From: Trichomonas vaginalis G3
Taxonomy: Eukaryota; Parabasalia; Trichomonadida; Trichomonadidae
Length of the DNA: 64,000 nucleotides
Assembly (NCBI RefSeq): GCF_026262505.1
Contig: NC_067208.1
Span: 5,403,962-5,467,961, forward strand
Direction of reading: 5' to 3'
In this document: one piece after another, positions 42,313 to 51,538 of the stretch
Layout: each line of letters starts with the position of its first letter
How positions within the stretch are numbered: the first letter of the stretch is position 1
Translations under genes and position numbers: made by a program
The notes under the pieces: generated by a model
The model's input: only the letters and a program-made list of their open reading frames with translations
Database searches by the model: none
Told to the model about the DNA's origin: nothing

Positions 42313-43719
42313 TCATAAGTCCATGAAGTCATCGAGTTCGTCTTTAAGGAAATTAATAAGTTCCTTCTTTGTTAGTTCACCTTTGAATAAAATTTTTTCT
42401 CCTTTGTTGTATAGAACAATTGCAGGAGTGGATTTAATTCTCATCCCAGTGAAAATGTCGTTTTCTGCAACGTTTATCTTTGTAAATTTAATTCGATTCA
42501 AATATTCTTTTGCAACTTCTTCAAATTGCTTCAAAAACGCATTGTATACGTTATCCCATGGTTCATAATATAATATAACAGTATTATTACGAATTGTTTC
42601 GTTCAGTGTGTCAGAATTAACTTCGAATACTGGACCTTTATCATTTTCAGGTAATTTGGACTTCTTTATACGAGGTTTGAGTTTGCCATCAAGGAATTCT
42701 CCGAAAAAGTTTGAAACATCTTCAAAACTCCATTCAGCTTCTTCATCATAAAGATATTTCAGTGGTTTTTTGTTCTGATAGTGTAGAATGGCCACACAAG
42801 GATCTGCATATCGACTAAAGCCAAGCGATTGCATGAATCTGTTACCTGTAACTGCATCAATTTGGGCAAAATACAAATCATTACTATATTGAGCGGCAAG
42901 TTTAGAAATAAACTTGAAGGCTTCATTCTTTGCATCGATATCTACTGGTGTAAAGAACAAAGCGACTGGTAAACCGCCAATATAAGATTTTTGATTATTA
43001 ATATTGAAAGGATGGAACATTGGCTTCATGTTATAGGTAAGCCATGACGAAATGTCCTTTTCTGTAGAATCTTTGAGTGAGTCTTTGTAAAAAATTTTTT
43101 GTTTATCAGCGTTTCTGTAAAGAACTAAAGCAGGGGATGATTCGATATCTAATTCTAAAGCAATTTCTTCATCAGGGCATAATCCAAATGATATATTATC
43201 GCGCATTTGAGATGCAATGGAATTAAATTTGTCAAAAAGCTTTCCTTTTAACGAATTTGAGTATAGCACGAGAACATTTTCATGTCCTTCAATAAAATCT
43301 TGAGCTGTTACGTAATCATCGAATGTTGTAAACGGAATTCCGGTTTTAGACATTGTAAAATCGACTAATCCCTCTGTTGTAGTCTTTCCATTGAACTGAT
43401 GGATCAATATTCCGTATCTAAAGAAAAAGTATGCTTTTTCGTCTTTAATTGAATGTGATTTTGTAAATTTATAGTTTCTTTCGCCAGACATTATGGCAAA
43501 AAAGCATCTAGATCCAAGTGTGTTTGCTGCTGTAATGAAATCAGATATTGAATGAAAACGAACGTCTTTATCTGGTTCGGATATAACCATTAATAGACAT
43601 GCAGGCTTATCTTGAAGAGATTCTGTTAAATTATACTCGCTAACCCATAATATATTACTTTCTAGCATTCCATTTTTTTCTCTTGCTGATAAAACAAGTG
43701 AAAAAAAGATAAAAAACAT
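42313..43719 (-). CDS. PDI-like protein without the catalytic CxxC
   Basis: A 468-residue protein from the ATG at 43719 with a short signal peptide (MFFIFFSLVLSA). Four thioredoxin-like units can be read at roughly 20-120, 120-220, 225-345 and 355-465. In the last unit the motif that should be WCGHC reads YYEPWDNVYNAFLKQF, while the following strand and cis-proline region (RIKSTPAIVLY) are kept. No CxxC is present at the first site either. The fold is therefore kept but disulfide chemistry should be lost, as in ERp29- or b-domain-type chaperones. There is no clear C-terminal KDEL (the end is DDFMDL), so ER retention is uncertain. The gene is divergent from the HAD phosphatase gene across 103 bp. 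Confidence 0.78.
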   Translation of the reverse strand: MFFIFFSLVLSAREKNGMLESNILWVSEYNLTESLQDKPACLLMVISEPDKDVRFHSISDFITAANTLGSRCFFAIMSGERNYKFTKSHSIKDEKAYFFFRYGILIHQFNGKTTTEGLVDFTMSKTGIPFTTFDDYVTAQDFIEGHENVLVLYSNSLKGKLFDKFNSIASQMRDNISFGLCPDEEIALELDIESSPALVLYRNADKQKIFYKDSLKDSTEKDISSWLTYNMKPMFHPFNINNQKSYIGGLPVALFFTPVDIDAKNEAFKFISKLAAQYSNDLYFAQIDAVTGNRFMQSLGFSRYADPCVAILHYQNKKPLKYLYDEEAEWSFEDVSNFFGEFLDGKLKPRIKKSKLPENDKGPVFEVNSDTLNETIRNNTVILYYEPWDNVYNAFLKQFEEVAKEYLNRIKFTKINVAENDIFTGMRIKSTPAIVLYNKGEKILFKGELTKKELINFLKDELDDFMDL

Positions 43720-43812
43720 CTAAAATTTGGTTGAACAGTTATGACATATTTAATTTAAATTTCTTCTATAACATAACATTATGCTGTTTTGTTAATTTTT
43801 TGTTCAAAAAAA

Positions 43813-43817
43813 TCATT
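43813..43817 (+). promoter_or_regulatory. Initiator element TCATT of HAD gene
   Basis: TCATT fits the trichomonad initiator, with its A 8 bases upstream of the ATG at 43823. In the same 103-bp divergent region a minus-strand TCATA lies about 26 bases upstream of the PDI-like gene. Confidence 0.45.
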
Positions 43818-43822
43818 TCAAA

Positions 43823-44542
43823 ATGATTGATTCTTGCAAGACTTTGTTCACCTTTGACATTGATGGAACAATTTTGAATTGCTTGGATGGTAAAGAAGTC
43901 AGACTGAATGCATTTCTTTCCGCATATCAAAAATTTTTTAATACAAATAAATTTCTTTCTAAAAAAGACCTTTTCGGAAAGCTAACTATTGGCATGACAG
44001 ATGCTGCAACTGCTCAGAGCATTTTGAATAAGCATCAAGGTCATTCTTCCCCTAAAGAAATTTATGATTTTTTACAGTTTTACAATGAATCATTTATACA
44101 TTCCAATATGAACAAGCCTGTACTAACAAATGGAATACGAGAAATTGTTAATGAAATTAAAAAATGCAAAAATACATTTGTTTGTCTTGCATCAGGAGCT
44201 ACATTTGAAACTGCTAAATATAGGATTAGCTATGTTGAAGTAAGTGATTTATTTGTTCCTTTTATTGGTGGCTTTGGAGATAATCTGAAAAGAAAAGATT
44301 GTATAAGAGAAGCTATTCGAGAAGCTCATAATTACACTAGATCCAATATATCGTGTGTTATTCATATTGGAGATACCAACGATGACATTGAAAGTGCATT
44401 GAAGGTTAACGCAATCCCTATTGGCGTTAAAACAGGTATGATTCGCTACAAGCAAGACCATTATTCAAATTATTTCTTCAATGATTTAATTCAAGCAAAA
44501 GATAAAATAATGTCAATTATTGCATCTAATTCATGTAAATAA
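43823..44542 (+). CDS. HAD-family phosphatase (phosphoglycolate phosphatase-like)
   Basis: A 239-residue protein from the ATG at 43823. Motif I is FDIDGTIL (about 10-17) with both catalytic aspartates. A helical cap follows at about 20-90. Motif II is ASGAT near 122-126, motif III the lysine in DNLKRKDC near 155, and motif IV is GDTNDD near 183-188. The order and cap position fit the Cof/Gph-type HAD hydrolases that remove phosphate from small metabolites. The substrate cannot be told from sequence. It is cytosolic by absence of signals. The stop lies in TAAA. Confidence 0.87.
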   Translation: MIDSCKTLFTFDIDGTILNCLDGKEVRLNAFLSAYQKFFNTNKFLSKKDLFGKLTIGMTDAATAQSILNKHQGHSSPKEIYDFLQFYNESFIHSNMNKPVLTNGIREIVNEIKKCKNTFVCLASGATFETAKYRISYVEVSDLFVPFIGGFGDNLKRKDCIREAIREAHNYTRSNISCVIHIGDTNDDIESALKVNAIPIGVKTGMIRYKQDHYSNYFFNDLIQAKDKIMSIIASNSCK

Positions 44543-44853
44543 AGGAATGTTATTAAGAAATAAACAATTGCGATAAAATTATATCTATGAGAAGCCGAAA
44601 ATTATTTTTGATGAATTTAAAACATTGAATATTCTTGATAAAAATCATAAATCATAATATCCACGATTAATCACATATGATTTAATAATTTGGAATGAAA
44701 AAAAAAATCATACGACTTTAAAAAAAATTTTAACCGCCCTATTCAATTATTTTAGAATGTTTTATATCTCAAATTTTATTTAATACCATAAAGGAAGTAT
44801 TTTTGAAAAACGATGGTCGATTAGCAATTGAAAAACTAATCAAAAAAATTTTC
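44543..44853. other. Intergenic
   Basis: 311 bases of AT-rich DNA between the HAD gene and the ankyrin gene. The frame of the following gene stays open from about 44735 without an ATG, so a lost or non-canonical start is possible. Confidence 0.45.
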
Positions 44854-46294
44854 ATGGAAGGAGGAGGTCTTGTTCGAGATTACAGTGCTATCATTGGAAA
44901 TCTTCAGCAGTTTATTGATAATAAATCCCTTTTTCAGAACTATGATAAGGATCAGGTCAGAAATATTCTAAAGGCTGGAAATCTTAATCCAACTACATTT
45001 ATTTCTCTCCTAAATTTTGGAAAAGAGAATTTCAAAGCATCGAGACTATTCCAATACGTTCAACCTGCAACAATAACTGTTAACAGTCTAGATGATGTTA
45101 TTACAATTCTTCAATCTCTTCAATCTTGTTTAAAGTTAGAATTATCAAAAGGACTTACTGATTACTTGCAAACTGTTAAAGTTGAACTTGAACAGAAACA
45201 ACAAATGATTGAGCAGCTACAAGAAAAAACTTGATAAGAAACAAGAGCATGTTAATGATGTTTCATCAAGTAATTCAACCGCAATTGAACAAAATCCAGA
45301 GAACATGGATCCATCCACGATGGCAGCTGCATATACTGAATTATTCTTAAAATACCAAGCTCTTTTGGTAGAGCACTTGCAGCTGAATGAAAAACATGAA
45401 GAGCTTAAGAAAGTGGCAGGTTGTTGCATGGAACTTATTCATGAATATGGTGCCAACGATTTCAATGAAACTTATAATAAAGTAAAATTCCATGCTAGTG
45501 TGGATCCTGAACTAGCAATTATAACAGTAAACATTTTAGGACTATCAGAAAGGCGAGATGGAAATGGAAATACAATACTTCTTCGAGCATGTAAGGAAGG
45601 AAATTTAAACTTTGTAAAGCAATTAGTTGAAGTTCGCGTTAATTTCGATGTAGAAAATAACAATGGAAATGATCCTTTGTTAATAGCAGCAAATATAGGA
45701 AACATCGATATGGTTGGCTACCTCCTTTCAAAAGGATTTAAGAAGGATTACGTAAGTACTAAAACTGGTAATACTTTGATGCATGCTGGTGCAATTTCTA
45801 GTTCAGTTAATATGATGAGATACCTATTAACACTGGGTTTAGATCTTAATGCTTGGAATTTAGAAAACGCATCATCCTTGCGTATGGCTGTAATTGAAAA
45901 TAATATAGACATGATAAAGTTCATGTTGACTCTAGAACTTTCGTACTATCGAAATAGCTCTGCATTAGTATATGCTGCCAAATTTTCAAGCGTTGAACTG
46001 TTTAAATATATCTCAGATACCAAACCAGATTGGCGCAGAGCTCGACGTGATGATACATGGTCTAATAGAGAGTTAACTATTGTTCATCAAGCAATATATT
46101 CGAAAAGAAAAGACATTCTTGAATATATATATATTATTTCTAGCGATAATTTCGACCTCAAGCAAAAAGATTCAAGGGGTCAGAAACCTGTACAATTTGC
46201 AGAAATGCTTTTCAAGCAGCATGGAAACGATTTCAAGGAAGTATATAAAATGATTAAGAAAGGATCCAGCTTCTTTAGAAGACTTTTCAAATAA
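44854..46294 (+). CDS. DUF3447/ankyrin-repeat protein with one frameshift
   Basis: Two overlapping frames together look like one host gene. The first (from the ATG at 44854, MEGGGLVRDYSAIIGNLQQF) has the N-terminal region common in trichomonad ankyrin proteins and ends in a coiled coil, EQKQQMIEQLQEK. The second continues the coiled coil (KKLDKKQEHVND), a linker, KYQALLVEHLQLNEKHEELK and then ankyrin repeats to 46294, such as NTILLRACKEGNLNFVKQLV and GNTLMHAGAISSSVNMM. The frames cross at the six-A run 45224-45229, so a single-base indel there explains the break. It may be a sequencing error or a recent mutation. The stop is in TAAATG. The true start is uncertain. Confidence 0.72.
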
Positions 46295-46647
46295 ATGTTT
46301 AATTCTACCGATTTATTTTGACAATTCTATGGTCAAATTCGGTTTTTCAAAACACAACCTGCAATAATTGCTATTTAATTCCATCTCATATTTTCATATA
46401 TAAAAATTTCAATTCTCTTTAATTCATTATTTCGCATTTCAGCAATTGTTGATAAGATGAATCTAAAACATGAACAAAAAATACCGACATTTAGATTAAA
46501 CATGGAAAATTTAACGAACATTCGATGGAAGTTGTAGTCGCAAAATTTAAGAAGACCTTAATAGAAAATAATCATAAAAATTCCTTCATTCAAATATATG
46601 CAACAAAAGCTAGACGAATTCTAAGATTTTCAAGGAATGCAAAAAGT
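46295..46647. other. Intergenic between convergent genes
   Basis: 353 AT-rich bases with no supported gene or repeat. Confidence 0.5.
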
Positions 46648-47682
46648 TTATAAAGAAATCGAAGAGACAAGAAAAACTAAGAATTTGAAGTTGTTATTAT
46701 TCCGTATGTAGTTAACTTCGATTTCTTCTTTTTCTTCTGTTCTTAGCTCTTTTTCCCCTGGAAATTCAAGTTCTAGCTCTGCAAAACATAATCCAGTTGA
46801 CAAATGATGGTTAACTGGAAACATGGAACTTACTTCATCTGCTATTTCGACATTTGGTCCTGTGCTGGGTCTTGGAATATCTATATAACAGCCTTTAACT
46901 CGGATTTGTTTTTGAGTGCCGAAATACCATTCTTTGATGTCATTTTTATAAAAACTGCAATTAATGATAAAGAGATAATTAGAACTGTAAATAAAGTTAT
47001 AGCATTCATTTTCTAAATAATTACAGAAAAGTTGTTTAAATTCAAACGAATCGGATGAACTTGTATGATAGGCTTCGTATTGACTTAAAGTAGATGTATT
47101 GTTTGAAAATGTTGAAAGCGTTGCGTTTGAGTTAGATGTACAAGAAACTCTGTATAAATTTCTGCAATTCAATTTTGAAAATGAAATATTAATCGATCTT
47201 ATATATGTTTCGCCATTATATAAATAGGTATTATAGTATCCAAGTTTAGTTTCATCACCACTTGAAGTTACTGTTGAATCAAGAAAATAATTCTTAAATG
47301 GAGATGAAGATGAAACGACAATATAGCAATAAATGCCTTCTCTAGGAGTTTTAGAGCCAAAACTGCAGATTCGGTCTTGAATACACTCGCCGTTGGTAGA
47401 TTTTAGGTAAAAAGAGCCACCATTGGCCTTTTGGTGCTCACATTTGTCAAATGAGCTTGTTTCGATGAGAAATTTAAGATAATTGCTTGTCGTGTCTGTG
47501 ATTCGAATTGCACCTGTCTCATCAAACAAAATAAAGAAACAAAGAGAGATGTAAAAGCTCTTTTCAGCATGGATACTGACATTTTGGTGTTTGTTTCTAT
47601 ATGTTGTGTAATCGATTGAAGAATTGAAGAAATCTTCCCACTCATTGTGGAAAGAAGGGAAAAATACATGGGGTTGATGAAT
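46648..47682 (-). pseudogene. Beta-helix-like surface-protein family member, start missing
   Basis: The frame is open from 47682 to 46648 (about 344 codons) and shows the family's N-terminal module: NEWEDFFNSSIDY, SFYISLCFFILFDETGAIRI, then GGSFYLKSTNGECIQDRIC and beta-strand coils (SINISFSKLNC, FIINCSFYKND). It has no ATG in this frame until well inside. The only nearby upstream ATG (47702) opens a different frame, so the start was lost or shifted. The C-terminus has an acidic stretch (KELRTEEKEEIEV) and a short hydrophobic end (FKFLVFLVSSISL) that could be a weak anchor. It aligns module for module with the ORFs at 33124 and 34159. Confidence 0.5.
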
Positions 47683-48280
47683 CTACTAAGTGCCAATATC
47701 ATGTTATTCGTAAATATCGTTTGTATCTAGAAATAAACTCGAAGTATTTCAAAATTTTGTAATAGTTTAGTCGGTTTTTGCATTTTTAAAATGTTAGTCA
47801 CCTTTCTCCTTCCAAAGTGAAAAAAAATTGTTTAAAATATAAAAAGAATTTTTATTCGCATAGGCGACAAACAAGGATTTATAAATAAATAATGGGGCTT
47901 TGAGTAATGATCTGAATTGAATCAGATAATTAGCCGTAAAAAATCTTCTCATAACGATTTCTCATGCATGAAAGATGGCTATGAGTGGCGTTAATGAGGG
48001 CGTTTGATAATTGGAGTTGGACATAAAATTTGGAGATCTTAAATTTTGAGAATTTTGGTGCGATCTTACTGGTAAAAGCAAGAGTATGGAAGGAGATTGA
48101 ACTGAGAAAAAAACTAGAGCATGCAAAAGAATCATGCTACAGCTTAGTTGAATGTCATTTATGCAAATAAAAATATCTTTTTCAAATTTCAAACAAATTT
48201 TTGCCACTTTTTGAAAGAAGATAAGGTAACAAACATTTTAAAATGCAAAACCTAGACTTAAACTATGCCGAAATGTGAGC
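47683..48280. other. Intergenic
   Basis: About 600 AT-rich bases, including the ATG-bearing out-of-frame upstream part of the beta-helix-like gene. A frame at 47962-48207 has random composition and is not supported. Confidence 0.5.
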
Positions 48281-48351
48281 TCACCGTTACGGTTTTTTCT
48301 TTTTTGGGGGGCTCGCAAGCTCGCCACCCAAAGAAAAAACCGTAACGGTGA
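48281..48351. repeat. Long hairpin upstream of NXF-like gene
   Basis: Arms 48281-48302 and 48330-48351 (TCACCGTTACGGTTTTTTCT...) are perfect 22-bp reverse complements around a 27-nt GC-rich loop, which itself contains GCTCGC and GCTCGCC words. It ends 42 bp before the start codon of the next gene. It may be a small foldback element or a transcribed structure controlling that gene. Confidence 0.85.
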
Positions 48352-48367
48352 CTAACATTTAGGAAAA

Positions 48368-48397
48368 ATGTCAAAAAAATTGAAGAATTTGAAATGA
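48368..48397 (+). other. Nine-codon upstream ORF overlapping start (ATGA)
   Basis: ATG at 48368 opens MSKKLKNLK and stops at TGA 48395-48397, overlapping the ATG at 48394 of the next gene as ATGA. It would matter only if the transcript starts upstream of 48368. No good initiator was found between it and the gene start. Confidence 0.3.
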
Positions 48398-49107
48398 CTT
48401 GGAAAAAGAAGTTTAATCAGGGAGATCAGCCAATTATAGATGCATCATCATATCCATATACTGTTTTTGTAACAAACTACCCTCAGCAGCAATCTCCAAA
48501 CGCAGTTATTAGTTTTATTCAATCAATTGTTCAACAAAATTTACATCACGACCTTGATATACAAATGAAAACTCTTTGGGCAGATGGCATATCATTCTGC
48601 CTTCCAAATCAAAAGCAATATATAGCAGCGTTGAATACAATGGGAAGTCAATTCGGAAATCAGCACTTATGGGTCATTCCTTTTCCCGGCATCCTTAAGG
48701 AAGATTCCATCACGTTTTCCAAAATATTCGAAAAGAATTTCCAAAATAATGTCATGGATTTATCATATTTATTTAATAAATTGCAAGAAGAATCAAATTC
48801 TAATTTTCATTTTGCTATTAATATCCAGGAGCATCTTGAATACTTATTCTATCGACTTGGGCAAGAATGCAAAGAACATAATACAATTATAAGAATTTTA
48901 AAGCTGTCTAATAATAACATTACCATGTTTAATCAGTTAGATAGACTACTTTGGTTTCTTCCTGGTCTGGAAGAACTAGATTTAACAAAAAATCCTTTAA
49001 CAATGCCACCAGTTGCTAAAGAATTTCCAAATATCAGAATTATGTGTTCAATTCCAGGAAGCTATGATCCTAACGCTAAGAAATGGAAATCTAAATCAAA
49101 ATGGTAA
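48394..49107 (+). CDS. NXF/TAP-like LRR protein, short
   Basis: A 237-residue protein from the ATG at 48394. Residues about 15-110 could form an RRM-like fold (YTVFVTNYPQQQ, MKTLWADGISFCLPNQKQYIAAL). Residues about 130-225 contain leucine-rich repeats of the mRNA-export-factor type: RILKLSNNNITMFNQLDRLL and LPGLEELDLTKNPL. RRM followed by LRR is the layout of NXF1/TAP, which carries mRNA through the nuclear pore. The NTF2-like and UBA parts that bind nucleoporins are absent here, and the protein ends in a basic WKSKSKW tail. It may be a minimal NXF or another LRR protein such as U2A'. It has an upstream hairpin and an overlapping mini-ORF. Confidence 0.45.
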   Translation: MTWKKKFNQGDQPIIDASSYPYTVFVTNYPQQQSPNAVISFIQSIVQQNLHHDLDIQMKTLWADGISFCLPNQKQYIAALNTMGSQFGNQHLWVIPFPGILKEDSITFSKIFEKNFQNNVMDLSYLFNKLQEESNSNFHFAINIQEHLEYLFYRLGQECKEHNTIIRILKLSNNNITMFNQLDRLLWFLPGLEELDLTKNPLTMPPVAKEFPNIRIMCSIPGSYDPNAKKWKSKSKW

Positions 49108-49381
49108 TTTATTTCTTTTGTTTGTTTATATAAATTGTTTGTTTAATTTGAATCCATTAATATTTTTATTCCGAGACTAAACCAGATATTAACTAATTGC
49201 TAATCTGAGACATAAAAAATACATCAAGCAGGTTTCCAATCACATAACATAAGTCTTGTATTGGCAAATTTCACAGAATATGATTTCTCTATATATTCTA
49301 CTTGTATTGACACGCTGATAGAATGTGCTTTATAAAACGTGACAACCTGATTTTTTGTCAAAATAATCTATACAAAATTAG
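49108..49381. other. Intergenic
   Basis: 274 AT-rich bases after the NXF-like gene. No gene or repeat is seen. Confidence 0.4.
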
Positions 49382-49561
49382 CTTTCTGAAATTGCTAAAT
49401 ATCTTATTTCTGCTGGAGCCTACATAGATAGAAAAGCTAATGATGGATGGACTCCACTCATTAACGCATCGTTCAATGGACATCTTGAAGTTGTTAAATA
49501 TCTTATCTCTGTTGGAGCTGACAAAAATGCAAAGGCTAATAATGGAAAAACTCCATTCTGA
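49382..49561 (+). pseudogene. Ankyrin-repeat gene fragment
   Basis: A 59-codon frame without a start codon encodes one and a half ankyrin repeats: KYLISAGAYIDRKANDGWTP, then NASFNGHLEVVKYLISVGAD and a final NNGKTPF before TGA. The repeat pattern is that of the trichomonad ankyrin family, but no start, no DUF3447 region and no further repeats are nearby. It is a scrap of a deleted or transposed gene. Its repeats are not copies of those at 38841-40169, so it came from another family member. Confidence 0.8.
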
Positions 49562-49797
49562 GATCTATTGGATCCCACTAATATAATGCAATCATATTAT
49601 ATTAATAGTCCATTTTTAAGAAAAAAAAATAGATTTAGGATGCACCTACCGATTTCTGACATTCTCTCACAAAATCAGTAAATCTTTATTTTAATAACAT
49701 AAAAGTATAACAAAGTTAAGGAAAATTCCTATTTATTCTTATATAAATAACATCAAGATACGAATAAAAATTCAGAAGTATGAGAGAGATAGATATA

Positions 49798-50712
49798 TTA
49801 TTCATGCTTCGTTTGCAATGACAAGAGACTCGTATAGAGACGTTTGAAATCTGTGTCTGTAGCGATTAGAGCATCTTTAATTTCAGCAATAGCACATTTC
49901 TTAATAGTAGGTAGTGCATCTTGAACTGCAAGTAAAGACTCGTAAGCCATACAAACGTTTCTTGAAAGTCTTGGTGAAAATTGTGAATTTAAATCTACAA
50001 CGCTCTTATTCAAAATATGTAATGCTGTTTCGAGATGGTCGTTTTGGCAACATAAAAATTGAATTCCTTTTTTGTCTGAAAATACCTTTGCGATAATATA
50101 TGAAGCAACAATTTTGTTGATTTCGTCTCCGAATTTAAGAACACGTAAACATAATGGTACGAATTCGTATTGAATGAGATAGTCTATTGATTCTGACTCA
50201 CCTGATTGCGCTAAGCAGCTAATAACACCTAATGAAGCTAGTTTAAGCATTTCGCACTCTCTGATCTGATTTGTTGCATGAATAAACGGGAATAAATATA
50301 TGGGCATATTTGATGAAATAAATCCTTTACGTACTTCCGGAGAAGCAGATGCGACGCTTTGTAAAAGAGCAATGCAATTGCAAACATGAACAACATGTTG
50401 TATAGAGAGTGGCGATGGATATGTTGATAAAACTGTTGCAACAGATGTTATAGCTGGGTAGATGGACATAATATCTGAAAGAAGGGCAACCATTACGGCT
50501 GGTGTTTCCCATAATTGTACACCAATGCCTTTAATAGTATCTCTATTTATACTCAAATACTGAACTGCTTCTTGTCTTTGCGATGGTATTGTAATATTTT
50601 TAATGTATTTAGAAACTTGTTCTCCTGTTCTAGCAGGTGATTGGACATGTGCGTATGGTTGATTACCAGGGTAAAATGAAGGTGTGGCAGGCCGATGCAT
50701 CCCTACGCTCAT
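49798..50712 (-). CDS. CNOT9/Rcd1/Caf40-like CCR4-NOT subunit
   Basis: A 304-residue protein from the ATG at 50712, close to the family's usual length (human CNOT9 is 299). After a short proline-rich tail (residues 1-25) the whole protein is the Rcd1 armadillo-like domain: LSINRDTIKGIGVQLWETPA, IMSIYPAI, RVCNCIALLQSVASASPEVR-like helices, then SEYLIQYEFVPLCLRVLKFG-type segments and YESLLAVQDALPTIKK. The family is part of the CCR4-NOT deadenylase complex and recruits RNA-binding proteins and GW182-type partners to silence mRNA in the cytoplasm. Recognition is clear by eye. Confidence 0.93.
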   Translation of the reverse strand: MSVGMHRPATPSFYPGNQPYAHVQSPARTGEQVSKYIKNITIPSQRQEAVQYLSINRDTIKGIGVQLWETPAVMVALLSDIMSIYPAITSVATVLSTYPSPLSIQHVVHVCNCIALLQSVASASPEVRKGFISSNMPIYLFPFIHATNQIRECEMLKLASLGVISCLAQSGESESIDYLIQYEFVPLCLRVLKFGDEINKIVASYIIAKVFSDKKGIQFLCCQNDHLETALHILNKSVVDLNSQFSPRLSRNVCMAYESLLAVQDALPTIKKCAIAEIKDALIATDTDFKRLYTSLLSLQTKHE

Positions 50713-51538
50713 TTTAAAATTTTTTTCTTGACAAATTTCCTCGATAAATTTTTAATTCACATAGATAGTAAAAATATCTTGGAAATGAGTTAAAATTCTG
50801 TTTTAGTGATTAAAATATTCAAAATATCGAAAATAATGAGATTTTCCTTCAAAATTCTATTCTTACGGGAATGGAATATACAAATTTTGGCATTTCAAAA
50901 ATGTTGTGGGCTTGAATCTTGAAATTGGCATGATATTGAAATTATCAAATTTCAAAATCGGCATCAGAAGAAATTTGAGCGCATATTATTTCTATATATA
51001 CGCAGTTCATATAGATTGCAAAATGTTTAGATACTTAAAAAAAATCAAAAAATAATTTTTGTCAACGAAAAAATAAAGCTTTTCCTAATCATAATTAGGT
51101 TATCAAAAATCGAAAACTAAAAAATGAACAAATATTTATAGTTATTTTGATTTAACATAGAATGTACTTTTAATATATCGATTTAATTAATTTAGATTGA
51201 TCATATGTCCAACTTCTAATTAATTATATTCAAATTCTATCTGAAAATTGTTGTTACTTCTTATTGTTAAAGACACTCAAAACTTCTATTGATGGATTCT
51301 ACATTTTGGTTTGCAATTTTAACCAAATCATTATAAACCACAGTGAATTATATATCTTATTCAATTCTTGAGAACTGTATGATGATGTGTACTGCATAAA
51401 TATGCATAAATCTTAATATTTATCTGATTTGATATCGAAAAATTGCCAGTATCTCTAACAAAGATATATTTAATATCATGGGCATTTATTCCATATAGCA
51501 ATATTCCCCTGCTTTCCATAAAAAATGACAATGAAATC
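50713..51538. other. Divergent intergenic, CNOT9 and HEAT-protein genes
   Basis: 826 AT-rich bases holding both promoters. No clear TCA-Y-W initiator is near either ATG, and there is no gene. The frame of the HEAT gene is open back to 51443 but contains no ATG before 51539. Confidence 0.45.
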
